Source of the DNA: an uncultured Paraprevotella sp.
GTDB taxonomy: Bacteria; Bacteroidota; Bacteroidia; Bacteroidales; Bacteroidaceae
NCBI GenBank assembly: GCA_900548345.1
Contig: URKA01000025.1
Coordinates: forward strand, 1-48,498
Direction of reading: 5' to 3'
Length of the DNA: 48,498 nucleotides
Positions within the stretch are counted from its first letter, which is position 1. Each line of letters begins with the position of its first letter. The notes under the pieces were generated by a model. It was not told the origin of the DNA. It did no database searches and saw only the letters and a list, made by a program, of their open reading frames with translations. The position numbers and the translations under genes are program-made. Of the stretch, positions 1-7,965 are shown one piece after another.

Positions 1-85
1 TAGGGCACACACATGACACGGACGCTGTGAAACCGCACGGATTTTCGGCCTTTTCTTATGCATTGGTTTTCAAGATGATACAAAC

Positions 86-137
86 ACCGAATCGCTCACC
101 TGTGAAGAGCCGGCTCTTCACAGGTGAGCGATTCGGT
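86..137. repeat. 52-bp perfect palindrome with no spacer
   Basis: Positions 86-111 are the exact reverse complement of 112-137, giving 26-bp arms with no loop between them. The centre is GCC|GGC. Symmetry stops at 85/138. The palindrome contains the first two units of the phased array at 96-171. No T-run follows on either strand, so it does not look like a standard intrinsic terminator. It could extrude as a cruciform or form a long RNA hairpin. Confidence 0.95.
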
Positions 138-171
138 CTTCACAGGTGACCATTTTAGCCCTCACAGGTAC
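96..171. repeat. Phased repeat array A, 22-bp period, 4 units
   Basis: Four copies of a 10-bp dyad word (TCACAGGTGA or its reverse complement) sit at 96-105, 118-127, 140-149 and 162-171. Their centres are 100.5, 122.5, 144.5 and 166.5, exactly 22 bp apart. The first copy is inverted (TCACCTGTGA), and the last ends in GTAC rather than GTGA. The sequence between units is not conserved. The array lies 3' of murF. I see no credible gene in 1-420. Confidence 0.9.
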
Positions 172-420
172 GCATTGCGGGGCGGGAATATAGAGGCATC
201 TACAAATGAGAAAAGAAAGAGGAAAACGAATCAAAAAGAAAGGTGAGGGAAGCTAATGAAAACGTCGGCAGAAGACCATATTTAAAGGAAACAAACTGCC
301 GTTTCTATATAATAAGGTATAAGGGTCCGCACTTACGATACTATTTTTCCTTTTCGCAGCGACCGACAAAGGGAATGGAACCGGCCGCTTATATCCGCCA
401 TTTCCATCCCCATGATGCCA

Positions 421-1719
421 TTACAGATAGTCCGGAAGCTCGTAGAGTTTCATGGCATGGCTGGCCTTAATCAAGATATAATATCCTTTCGGCTTCTTGA
501 TGGACAACGCCTGCTTCACCTGTTCCACATTGTCGAACGTACGGAACGGATGCTGCAATGATTTAAATCCGTGCCCCACAAGCCATACGTGTCTGAAAGA
601 CTCACCTACGAGAAAATCCACCACCTTCTGATGTTCACGCCAACTTGCACCGCCCAATTCGCCCATATTACCAAGAATCACCATCTTATTGTCCACCTTC
701 ATGTCGCGGAAATTCTCCAAAGCCGCCATCATGCTGGTCGGGTTGGCATTATAGGCGTCCACAATCAGTTTGTTGTCTGCTGTCTCCGTCAACTGCGAGC
801 GATTGTTGACAGGCTTATATGCCGCCAACGCGTCGTTGATTTGTCCTACAGGCACACCGAAAGCACGCCCGACCGTAGCTGCCGCCATCAGGTTCTTCAC
901 ATTATACGCGCCAATCAACTGTGTCTGCACGGTTTGCCACTCGCCGCCAGCCGGCCGCCAACGGAACTTCAGGAAAGGTGCACATTCCACTACCTCGCCT
1001 TCCACACTCAGCGTGTCACCTCCGGGAGCCCCATAACAAATCTGATGCAAGCCGCCGGCCATTCCCGTCAAATCCTTACTGTCGCGGTCGACAAACACCG
1101 CACCGTGCTTCCCACGCAGATAATCATACAACTCACCTTTCGTGCGCACCACCCCCTCGAAAGAACCGAATCCCTCGATATGAGCCATACCCACATTGGT
1201 GATGATACCGAAATCCGGGTCTACAATCTCGGCCAACGTCTTGATTTCTCCCGGATGATTCGCCCCGGTCTCAATAACCGCTATGGTATGTTCCGCCGTC
1301 AAACGCAGCAAAGTCTTCGGCACCCCGATGTGGTTATTGAAATTTCCTTGGGTATAAAGCACGTTGTATTTCTTCGACAAGACACACGCCATCAGTTCTT
1401 TTGTCGTAGTTTTCCCATTCGTACCGGTCACCTCTATTACCGGTATCTTGAACTGTTCGCGATGGTAATGCGCCAGTTGCTGCAAAGTTTTCAGCACATC
1501 ATCCACCAGAATATACCGCTCATCTTCCGGCACCACATATTCTTTCTCATCCACAACGGCATATCTGCATCCCCGCTCCAAAGCTCCGGCGGCAAAGGCA
1601 TTGCCATTGAACGAAGCGCCTTTCAATGCAAAAAACATGGAATCTTCGGGGCATTCCCTACTGTCTGTCGTGATGACAGGGTGCTGGATATAAAGTTTAT
1701 AAAGTTCTGCTATCTCCAT
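421..1719 (-). CDS. murF: UDP-N-acetylmuramoyl-tripeptide--D-alanyl-D-alanine ligase
   Basis: This cytoplasmic Mur ligase adds D-Ala-D-Ala to the UDP-MurNAc-tripeptide in peptidoglycan synthesis. The 432-residue protein has the usual family length. It shows the Mur ATP-binding P-loop TGTNGKTT at residues 98-105, an ETGANHPGEI stretch in the central domain, and VDAYNANPTSM at the start of the C-terminal domain. The frame stays open to 1767, but I chose the ATG at 1719. A good promoter (-33 and -7 elements at 1745-1776) lies inside that extension, and MEIAELYKLY is a typical N-terminus. The gene stands alone on this strand and diverges from folP. ddl, whose product supplies the D-Ala-D-Ala substrate, lies about 10 kb away in another operon. 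Confidence 0.96.
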   Translation of the reverse strand: MEIAELYKLYIQHPVITTDSRECPEDSMFFALKGASFNGNAFAAGALERGCRYAVVDEKEYVVPEDERYILVDDVLKTLQQLAHYHREQFKIPVIEVTGTNGKTTTKELMACVLSKKYNVLYTQGNFNNHIGVPKTLLRLTAEHTIAVIETGANHPGEIKTLAEIVDPDFGIITNVGMAHIEGFGSFEGVVRTKGELYDYLRGKHGAVFVDRDSKDLTGMAGGLHQICYGAPGGDTLSVEGEVVECAPFLKFRWRPAGGEWQTVQTQLIGAYNVKNLMAAATVGRAFGVPVGQINDALAAYKPVNNRSQLTETADNKLIVDAYNANPTSMMAALENFRDMKVDNKMVILGNMGELGGASWREHQKVVDFLVGESFRHVWLVGHGFKSLQHPFRTFDNVEQVKQALSIKKPKGYYILIKASHAMKLYELPDYL

Positions 1720-1744
1720 TTTTTCCTTTTTAATATCAACAAAG

Positions 1745-1776
1745 CAAAGATAGCGCAAGCCCAACAAAACGCCAAA
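1745..1776 (-). promoter_or_regulatory. murF promoter, Bacteroides type
   Basis: Read on the minus strand, TTTG (1773-1776), 20 bp, then TATCTTTG (1745-1752) matches the Bacteroides primary sigma consensus TTTG-N19-21-TAnnTTTG. It ends 25 bp before the murF ATG at 1719. Confidence 0.75.
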
Positions 1777-1857
1777 AGAACAAAGCGTTTTTTATCATCC
1801 CTAAGAATATTCCACGAAATTCCGCGCCGAACAGGCACGAAACCAAATATTTCTGCG

Positions 1858-1865
1858 TACATTTG
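1858..1865 (+). promoter_or_regulatory. folP -7 element
   Basis: TACATTTG matches TAnnTTTG and lies 19 bp before the ATG at 1885. I see no TTTG at the expected distance upstream, so this is a half-match only. Confidence 0.5.
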
Positions 1866-1884
1866 CACAAAGAACAGGAAAAAC

Positions 1885-2736
1885 ATGCTTACACACATAC
1901 CATACAGCATACGGGTAAACGGACAACTCATGAACCTGTCTACACCGAAAGTAATGGGCATACTGAACGTTACGCCCGACTCATTCTATGCAGGCAGCCG
2001 CAAGGAAACCGAAAAGGACATCGCCGAACGCGTGGAACAGATCGTCTCGGAAGGAGCGGACTTCATCGACATCGGCGCTTACTCATCACGTCCGAACGCA
2101 ACGGATGTCTCTGCGGCGGAAGAAGCCGGCAGACTGCGCCGCGGACTGGACATCATCCGACGCATCGCATCTGACGCCGTTGTATCGGTAGACACTTTCC
2201 GTGCCGATATCGCAGCCATGTGTGTGGAAGAATACGGAGTGGCCGTCATCAACGACATTTCGGGCGGACAAATGGACAAGGCCATGTTCGACACCGTGGC
2301 ACGACTGAACGTACCCTACATCATGATGCACATGAAAGGCACACCGCAAGACATGCAACAGCATCCGCACTACGACCATCTGATGAAAGAAGTCATGCTG
2401 TATTTCGCAGAACGCGTCCAAGAACTGCACGCAAGAGGCGTGAACGACATCATCCTCGACCCTGGGTTCGGTTTCGGAAAGACACTTGCCCACAACTATG
2501 AGCTACTCAAGAAGATGGAAGAGCTGCAACGTTTCTCCCTGCCCGTATTGGTCGGCATATCACGCAAATCCATGATATACAAGCTACTCGGATGCACGCC
2601 GGAAGAATCATTGAACGGCACGACCGTATTGAACACCCTCGCCATGGAAAAAGGCGCCTCAATCCTTCGCGTACACGATGTCAAGGCATGCGTGGAAGCC
2701 GTAAGAATATTTAACGCAATGAACACTCAGAAGTAA
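1885..2736 (+). CDS. folP: Dihydropteroate synthase
   Basis: This cytoplasmic enzyme joins p-aminobenzoate to dihydropterin pyrophosphate in folate synthesis and is the target of sulfonamides. The 283-residue protein has family length. It shows the hallmark MGILNVTPDSF at residues 24-34, then VSVDTF, INDISGG, a MHMKGTP stretch, DPGFGFGKT and the C-terminal RVHDVKA loop. A very long open frame runs upstream to 571, but that part is antisense to murF. The ATG at 1885 follows a -7 element and gives normal length; an internal Met at residue 16 is a weaker alternative. dacA starts 4 nt after the stop, so the two are almost certainly co-transcribed, a pairing common in Bacteroidetes. Confidence 0.95.
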   Translation: MLTHIPYSIRVNGQLMNLSTPKVMGILNVTPDSFYAGSRKETEKDIAERVEQIVSEGADFIDIGAYSSRPNATDVSAAEEAGRLRRGLDIIRRIASDAVVSVDTFRADIAAMCVEEYGVAVINDISGGQMDKAMFDTVARLNVPYIMMHMKGTPQDMQQHPHYDHLMKEVMLYFAERVQELHARGVNDIILDPGFGFGKTLAHNYELLKKMEELQRFSLPVLVGISRKSMIYKLLGCTPEESLNGTTVLNTLAMEKGASILRVHDVKACVEAVRIFNAMNTQK

Positions 2737-2740
2737 AGCC

Positions 2741-3511
2741 ATGCCATTAGTTTTCGGATTAAAAGACTTCATAGACATCTTCCTTGTCGCCCTCATCCTA
2801 TTCTATTGCTACAGGGTGATGAGGGAATCCCGCTCCCTGAACGTCTTCTATGGCGTGCTGATATTTGTCGTCTTCTGGCTGTTCGTCTCCCAAATCCTCG
2901 AAATGAAGCTGCTCGGCTCCATTTTCGACAAATTGGTAAGCGTCGGCGCACTGGCCTTAATCATTCTTTTTCAAGACGAGATACGCAACTTCTTCTTTAC
3001 CATAGGCACACACCGACAGGTGGCAAGCCTGCTCAAACTGTTCCGAAGCAAAAAGAAAACGGCGGAAAAAGCCGAGAAGGACAAAATCATGCCCATAGTC
3101 ATGGCCTGCATGAGCATGAGCAAGCAAAAGATCGGCGCTCTGATAGTCCTCGAACGCGGCCTGCCCTTGAACGATATTATCCGGTCGGGAGAAGTCATAG
3201 ACGCCAACATCAACCAGCGCCTCATCGAAAACATCTTCTTCAAGAACAGTCCGTTGCACGACGGGGCGATGATTATCAGCCGCAACAAGATTAAAGCCGC
3301 AGGCTGTATACTTCCGGTTTCGCACAGCATGGAAATCCCCAAAGAACTCGGCCTGCGCCACCGTGCCGCATTAGGTATCGCACAAGAGACCGACGCATTG
3401 GCGGTTATCGTATCGGAAGAGACCGGCAACATATCCATTGCACACAACAAAGAGTTCAACTTGCGACTTTCCGCCGAAGAACTGGAACGCTACCTGACCG
3501 GAGAACTATAG
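2741..3511 (+). CDS. dacA: Membrane diadenylate cyclase (CdaA/DacA type)
   Basis: It makes cyclic di-AMP from two ATP. The 256-residue protein has three hydrophobic N-terminal segments (about residues 10-25, 35-52 and 62-78) followed by a cytoplasmic DAC (DisA_N) domain. The catalytic and ATP-binding motifs are intact: DGA at 174-176 and RHR at 206-208, with NSPLHDG just before the first. In Firmicutes, cdaA is followed by the YbbR-domain regulator cdaR and glmM. Here neither is present, and the gene is coupled to folP with a 4-nt gap. A weak 6-bp hairpin around 3542-3561 follows the stop. Potassium, osmotic or envelope roles for the messenger would be inference from other phyla. Confidence 0.95.
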   Translation: MPLVFGLKDFIDIFLVALILFYCYRVMRESRSLNVFYGVLIFVVFWLFVSQILEMKLLGSIFDKLVSVGALALIILFQDEIRNFFFTIGTHRQVASLLKLFRSKKKTAEKAEKDKIMPIVMACMSMSKQKIGALIVLERGLPLNDIIRSGEVIDANINQRLIENIFFKNSPLHDGAMIISRNKIKAAGCILPVSHSMEIPKELGLRHRAALGIAQETDALAVIVSEETGNISIAHNKEFNLRLSAEELERYLTGEL

Positions 3512-3600
3512 GAAAAGCAGAGATGCATATTTCCTCTTTCATTCCCGTGCAAAGTCGGGAAATAATATAAGAATCACTCTTTTATTCGGTCGGAATTCAG

Positions 3601-3608
3601 TAATTTTG
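3601..3608 (+). promoter_or_regulatory. pta-ackA -7 element
   Basis: TAATTTTG fits TAnnTTTG and lies about 50 bp upstream of the pta ATG. No clear TTTG is seen 19-21 bp further upstream. Confidence 0.45.
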
Positions 3609-3659
3609 CACACTGAACCGTATATAATAAAACATCAAGACATATAAATACAGTGAACC

Positions 3660-4673
3660 ATGGATTTGATTAAAGAGATTATCACCCGCGCTCAAGCCAA
3701 CAAACAGCGCATCGTTCTTCCCGAAGGTACGGAAGAACGCACTTTGAAAGCTGCCAACCTTGTATTGACAGAAGAGATTGCCGACCTTATCCTTCTGGGC
3801 AAACCTGCGGAAATCGAAGAAGCAGCCAAGAAATGGGGATTGGGAAACATCTCGAAGGCCACCATCATTGACCCTGAGAACCATCCCAAGAAAGAAGAGT
3901 ATGCCCAACTGCTCTATGAACTCCGCAAGAAAAAAGGAATGACTCTTGAGGAAGCACAGAAGAAAGTAACCGACCCGCTTTACATGGGCTGCCTGATGAT
4001 TAAGGCCGGAGATGCCGACGGACAGCTCGCCGGAGCACGCAACACCACCGGCGACGTATTGCGCCCTGCGCTTCAGATTATCAAGACCACACCGGGAATC
4101 ACCTGCGTTTCAGGTGCCATGCTATTGCTCACCAAAGCCCCCAACTATGGCAAGAACGGCGTATTGGTGATGGGCGACGTAGCCGTCACTCCTGTACCGG
4201 ACGCACAACAACTGGCCGAAATCGCCGTGTGCACCGCACGTACGGCAAAGGCTGTGGCCGGACTGGACCCCAAAGTGGCCATGCTGAGCTTCTCCACCAA
4301 AGGTTCGGCCAAACATGAGGTAGTGGACAAAGTGGTAGAGGCCACCAAACTGGCACGCGAAATGGCACCGGGAATGAGCATCGACGGCGAACTGCAGGCC
4401 GACGCGGCATTGGTTCCGAGCGTAGGTGCAAGCAAGGCTCCCGGCTCTGAAATCGCCGGTCATGCCAACGTACTAATCGTGCCGAATCTTGAAGTGGGCA
4501 ACATCTCCTACAAGCTGGTACAGCGCCTGGGACATGCCGAAGCCATCGGCCCCATCCTCCAGGGTATCGCACGTCCGGTCAACGACCTGTCTCGCGGTTG
4601 CTCCATCGAGGACGTATACACCATGATTGCCATCACCGCCAACCAGGCCATTGCCGCCAAAGAGCAGAAATAA
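3660..4673 (+). CDS. pta: Phosphate acetyltransferase
   Basis: It interconverts acetyl-CoA and acetyl phosphate. With the acetate kinase encoded 31 nt downstream it yields ATP and acetate, a main fermentation route in Bacteroides. The 337-residue protein is the short form (PTA_PTB domain only, without the N-terminal DRTGG or AAA-like regions of the E. coli enzyme). Family stretches include RIVLPEGTEERTLKAA near the N-terminus, MIKAGDADGQLAGA, a KAPGSEIAGHANVLIVPNLEVGN-type region split across about residues 260-285, and the RPVNDLSRGCS end typical of Pta. Confidence 0.96.
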   Translation: MDLIKEIITRAQANKQRIVLPEGTEERTLKAANLVLTEEIADLILLGKPAEIEEAAKKWGLGNISKATIIDPENHPKKEEYAQLLYELRKKKGMTLEEAQKKVTDPLYMGCLMIKAGDADGQLAGARNTTGDVLRPALQIIKTTPGITCVSGAMLLLTKAPNYGKNGVLVMGDVAVTPVPDAQQLAEIAVCTARTAKAVAGLDPKVAMLSFSTKGSAKHEVVDKVVEATKLAREMAPGMSIDGELQADAALVPSVGASKAPGSEIAGHANVLIVPNLEVGNISYKLVQRLGHAEAIGPILQGIARPVNDLSRGCSIEDVYTMIAITANQAIAAKEQK

Positions 4674-4704
4674 CCATACAACAGATTATCACATAGAAAA
4701 CGAC

Positions 4705-5898
4705 ATGAAAGTATTAGTATTGAATTGCGGAAGTTCTTCCATCAAATACAAATTGTACGATATGGACAACCAGACCGTCATGGCACAGGGCGGAATAGAA
4801 AAAATCGGCCTGCCCGGTTCTTTCCTTAAAATGACCTTGCCCGACGGTACGAAGAAAATCATCGAAGAGGACATTCCGGAACATACCAAAGGAGTGCAGT
4901 TCATCTTCAGCATCCTGACCGACGAGAAACTCGGCGCACTGAAATCGCTGGACGAACTGGGCGCAGTGGGCCACCGTATGGTGCACGGCGGCGAGAAATT
5001 CAACAAGAGCGTAGTGCTGACCCCGGAAGTACTCGAAGCCTTCACGGCCTGCAACGATCTGGCCCCGCTTCACAATCCGGCCAACCTGAAAGGTGTGAAT
5101 GCCGTATCCGCCCTGCTGCCCGACATTCCGCAGGTGGGCGTGTTCGACACCGCTTTTCACCAGACCATGCCCGACTATGCCTACATGTACGCCCTCCCGT
5201 ATGAGATGTACGAGAAATACGGCATACGCCGCTACGGTTTCCACGGAACTTCCCACCGTTATGTATCCCAACGCGTATGCGAATACCTCGGCGTAAACCC
5301 CGAAGGCAAACGCATCATCACCTGCCACGTAGGTAACGGCGGCTCCATCTCCGCAGTCAAGGACGGCAAATGCGTGGACACATCCATGGGACTCACCCCG
5401 CTCGAAGGCCTGATTATGGGCACGCGTTCAGGCGATGTAGACGGAGGCGCCCTGACTTTCATCATGGACAAAGAAGGGCTGACCCCGACTGAAATGTCCA
5501 ACCTGCTGAACAAGAAATCCGGCGTAGCCGGTATCACGGGCGTTTCGTCCGACATGCGCGAAGTCATCGCCGCTGCCAAAGAGGGCAACAAACGTTGCCG
5601 CCTGGCATTGGAAATGTATGCCTACCGCGTGAAGAAATACATCGGCGCATACGCCGCTGCCATGAACGGTGTGGACATCATCCTTTTCACCGGCGGTGTG
5701 GGCGAAAACCAAGCCGACATGCGCGAAGCGTTCTGCAACGGCCTTGAGTATCTGGGTGTTAACCTCGACAAGGAGAAGAATAACGGCATCCACGGAGACG
5801 AAGCTGTCATCTCCACTCCCGACAGCAAGGTCACCGTATGCGTTATCCCTACCGATGAGGAACTGATGATAGCCAAAGACACGATGGCCTTGGTATAA
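4705..5898 (+). CDS. ackA: Acetate kinase
   Basis: It transfers phosphate from acetyl phosphate to ADP, the last step of acetate formation. The 397-residue protein has the ASKHA fold signatures: VLVLNCGSSSIKYKL at the N-terminus, GHRMVHGGEKF, the phosphate-binding HVGNGGSISAVK, and FTGGVGEN near the C-terminus. The catalytic FHGTSHRYV is present. The frame opens at 4627 inside pta, but the ATG at 4705 gives the conserved start MKVLVLNCGSSS and normal length. It forms an operon with pta and is closed by a terminator at 5922-5956. Confidence 0.97.
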   Translation: MKVLVLNCGSSSIKYKLYDMDNQTVMAQGGIEKIGLPGSFLKMTLPDGTKKIIEEDIPEHTKGVQFIFSILTDEKLGALKSLDELGAVGHRMVHGGEKFNKSVVLTPEVLEAFTACNDLAPLHNPANLKGVNAVSALLPDIPQVGVFDTAFHQTMPDYAYMYALPYEMYEKYGIRRYGFHGTSHRYVSQRVCEYLGVNPEGKRIITCHVGNGGSISAVKDGKCVDTSMGLTPLEGLIMGTRSGDVDGGALTFIMDKEGLTPTEMSNLLNKKSGVAGITGVSSDMREVIAAAKEGNKRCRLALEMYAYRVKKYIGAYAAAMNGVDIILFTGGVGENQADMREAFCNGLEYLGVNLDKEKNNGIHGDEAVISTPDSKVTVCVIPTDEELMIAKDTMALV

Positions 5899-5921
5899 GC
5901 ACAAGGACATTCCATATAATC

Positions 5922-5956
5922 AAAGGACGGCCATTCATTGTTGACCGTCCTTTTTT
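5922..5956 (+). terminator. Intrinsic terminator of pta-ackA
   Basis: A 9-bp stem (AAAGGACGG at 5922-5930 pairing with CCGTCCTTT at 5945-5953) is followed by a T-run on the plus strand. It lies 24 nt after the ackA stop. Confidence 0.85.
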
Positions 5957-6017
5957 TCTCCCCCGTCCCCACCTCAAAAACCGGGCATTCCGTCAGTGCA
6001 GACTCACTTCACCACAA

Positions 6018-6047
6018 AGGGCTGCCCGCTATGTCACAGGCAGCCCT
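6018..6047. terminator. Hairpin between convergent ackA and lpxH
   Basis: AGGGCTGCC (6018-6026) pairs perfectly with GGCAGCCCT (6039-6047). T-runs are weak on both sides, so its orientation is unclear. It could end the minus-strand lpxH operon, whose last stop is at 6088. Confidence 0.5.
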
Positions 6048-6087
6048 CTTATATATATGACTTGTGCCGCACCGGCACCGTTCACGG

Positions 6088-6858
6088 TTACGGATGTGAA
6101 TCCCCCTCGATATAATTCTCAAGAAAAAGGTGCTCACCGTCGAATACGGCGTAGGTGAACTGCGTAATCCAATCGCCAAGCACTAACACGCGGCTGTTGC
6201 GCGTAAGCATCAAATCCAGTTCGATGTGACGATGGCCGAAGATAAAAAAATTGATGTCGGCGTGTGTCTTCAGGTAATCCTTCGCATACAGCACGAGCGG
6301 TTCCTTGTCCTCACCCTGATACGGCGGGTCGCCACCTTCACAATCGTGCTTGAGCCGGCTATGTGCTGCCCACTTGAGACCGAAAGCCATCGCCCAACGG
6401 GGATGCAGACAAGAGAACAGACTACGGCAGACACGATTATGGAACACCGAGCGGAGCAAACGGAACTTACGGTCGGCATCACCCAATCCGTCGCCATGTG
6501 CCAACAGAAACAGCTTGTCGCCGATTTCCACGGTCATCGGTTCCGTGTGGAGCACCACACCACACTCTTTCGGCAAGTAGTCATCGCACCATATATCATG
6601 ATTGCCGATAAAAAAGTGAACCTCCACACCTAAGTCTGTCAGTTCGCTGATTTTGCCGAGAAAACGGGTATACCCGCGGGGCACTACGGTCTTGTATTCA
6701 TACCAAAAGTCGAAAATGTCTCCCAGCAGATACACGGCTGACGCCTTATGTTTGATGCCGTCCAAAAAATTCACCAACCGGCGCTCACGCGTCCGGTCAT
6801 GAGGAATGGAACGGCAGCCCAGATGGGCATCTGAAAGAAAATATACGTTCTTCATCAT
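6088..6858 (-). CDS. lpxH: UDP-2,3-diacylglucosamine diphosphatase (LpxH type)
   Basis: It hydrolyses UDP-2,3-diacylglucosamine to lipid X in lipid A synthesis, at the inner membrane surface. The 256-residue protein shows the calcineurin-type metallophosphatase signature: SDAHLG near residue 9, GDIFDFW at 46-52, GNHD at 85-88, an AHGDGLGD motif, and GHRH near the C-terminus. The start ATG at 6858 overlaps the stop of the upstream gene (ATGA), which indicates translational coupling; the next Met at 6855 is equally possible. It is the last gene of a four-gene operon with the glycosyltransferase, radC and the MIP18-family gene. Confidence 0.9.
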   Translation of the reverse strand: MMKNVYFLSDAHLGCRSIPHDRTRERRLVNFLDGIKHKASAVYLLGDIFDFWYEYKTVVPRGYTRFLGKISELTDLGVEVHFFIGNHDIWCDDYLPKECGVVLHTEPMTVEIGDKLFLLAHGDGLGDADRKFRLLRSVFHNRVCRSLFSCLHPRWAMAFGLKWAAHSRLKHDCEGGDPPYQGEDKEPLVLYAKDYLKTHADINFFIFGHRHIELDLMLTRNSRVLVLGDWITQFTYAVFDGEHLFLENYIEGDSHP

Positions 6859-7187
6859 AAGAATCCCAGCTCCATTTTGGCTTCCTCCGTCATCATGTCT
6901 TTATCCCATTCAGGTTCAAACACGAGGTTCACCTCCACCGACCTGATTTGCGCGATGCTCTCCAGCTTCTGCCTCACATCCTCCACGATGAAGTCGGCTG
7001 CAGGACAGTTGGGAGCCGTGAGCGTCATGTCTACGTTCAAATCGAAATCGTCCGTCAGGTCTATCTTATAAATCAATCCCAGGTCGAATATATTCACCGG
7101 AATCTCCGGGTCGTACACCGTCTTGAGCATCTCGACCACCTTCTCTTCCGTGGTCGTTCTGTCGGGTTGTTCTTGTTCTTTTTCCAT
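6855..7187 (-). CDS. MIP18/DUF59-family Fe-S cluster assembly protein (SufT-like)
   Basis: This 110-residue protein is a single MIP18 (DUF59) domain. It shows MLKTVYDPEIPVNIFDLGLIY and the conserved APNCPAAD, whose cysteine is characteristic of the family. Relatives such as SufT and eukaryotic CIA2 help mature iron-sulfur proteins; that role is inferred from the family. The gene overlaps lpxH by 4 nt and follows radC by 22 nt. No other suf gene is nearby. Confidence 0.88.
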   Translation of the reverse strand: MEKEQEQPDRTTTEEKVVEMLKTVYDPEIPVNIFDLGLIYKIDLTDDFDLNVDMTLTAPNCPAADFIVEDVRQKLESIAQIRSVEVNLVFEPEWDKDMMTEEAKMELGFL

Positions 7188-7209
7188 GTAATTAGCTTCA
7201 TTTTATCTG

Positions 7210-7956
7210 TCAGGCCAGGCGGCCTTCATCGCAATAACTGTAATAATCTCCGTCGGTCAGTATGATATGGTCCAGCAGACGGATGTTCATCGTCTGGCAG
7301 GCATTGTGCAGGCGCCCGGTCAGACGGTCATCTTCGGCACTGGGACGCTTGTTGCCCGACGGGTGGTTGTGGCATAGCGCCACTACGGGCGCATTGCGCA
7401 ACAAGGCTTCGCGAAGAATCAGGCGTATGTCTACCGCCGTTTCCGTCAGTCCTCCCTTGCTCACCAGCACACGGTCTATCACACCACATGCCTGATTGAG
7501 CAGGAGTGCATGACATTCCTCATGAGCAAGGTCCTGCATACGGGGCAGGAAGAAGTCATACAAATCAGCACTCGAACGTATGGACGTCTTCTCGGCGTTC
7601 TCCTCCTCCATCCTGCGCCTCCCCAGCTCGCACGCCGCCATGATGGTTATCGCCTTGGCATCGGCCAACCCTTTGTAGCGGCGCGTCTTCTTCAGTTTCC
7701 CGGTCTGCGGGTCGGTAGCGGTCACCCATCCCGTCAGTTCCTCGTAAGGCATGCGCCCCAGTGTCTTCAACCGGTTGTCGCAGTCAGCCAGCACGCGCCG
7801 CATCAGGTCGACGGCCGATTCTTCGGCATTTCCCGAACCGATAAGTATGGCCAACAATTCGGCATTGCTCAGTGCCGCAGCTCCCTTCCGCATCATCTTC
7901 TCACGCGGACGGTCTTCTTCGGCCCATTGGCAGATGCTCAGTTTTGTGGCTTCCAT
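7210..7956 (-). CDS. radC: RadC family protein (JAB/MPN metallo-domain)
   Basis: The 248-residue protein has an N-terminal helix-hairpin-helix-like part (LSNAELLAILIGSG) and a C-terminal RadC domain. The JAMM zinc motif CHNHPSGNKRPSAEDD is intact, with an upstream EEC supplying the glutamate. The name is historical: E. coli radC was tied to DNA repair by a mislocated mutation, and the true function is unsettled. An extra 15-20 residue segment (near WVTATDPQTGKL) sits between the two parts, longer than in many homologues. It is the second gene of the operon, 9 nt after the glycosyltransferase. Confidence 0.92.
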   Translation of the reverse strand: MEATKLSICQWAEEDRPREKMMRKGAAALSNAELLAILIGSGNAEESAVDLMRRVLADCDNRLKTLGRMPYEELTGWVTATDPQTGKLKKTRRYKGLADAKAITIMAACELGRRRMEEENAEKTSIRSSADLYDFFLPRMQDLAHEECHALLLNQACGVIDRVLVSKGGLTETAVDIRLILREALLRNAPVVALCHNHPSGNKRPSAEDDRLTGRLHNACQTMNIRLLDHIILTDGDYYSYCDEGRLA

Positions 7957-7965
7957 ACACCTTAT

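Noticed and set aside
243..470. 75-residue open frame on the plus strand
   Set aside because: It overlaps the end of murF, has no recognisable features or ribosome binding site, and its composition is that of a shadow frame.
571..1884. Long open frame continuing upstream of folP, suggesting a 721-residue fusion protein
   Set aside because: The first part is the antisense of murF, reads as low-complexity, His- and Arg-rich sequence without family features, and the folP -7 element lies within it.
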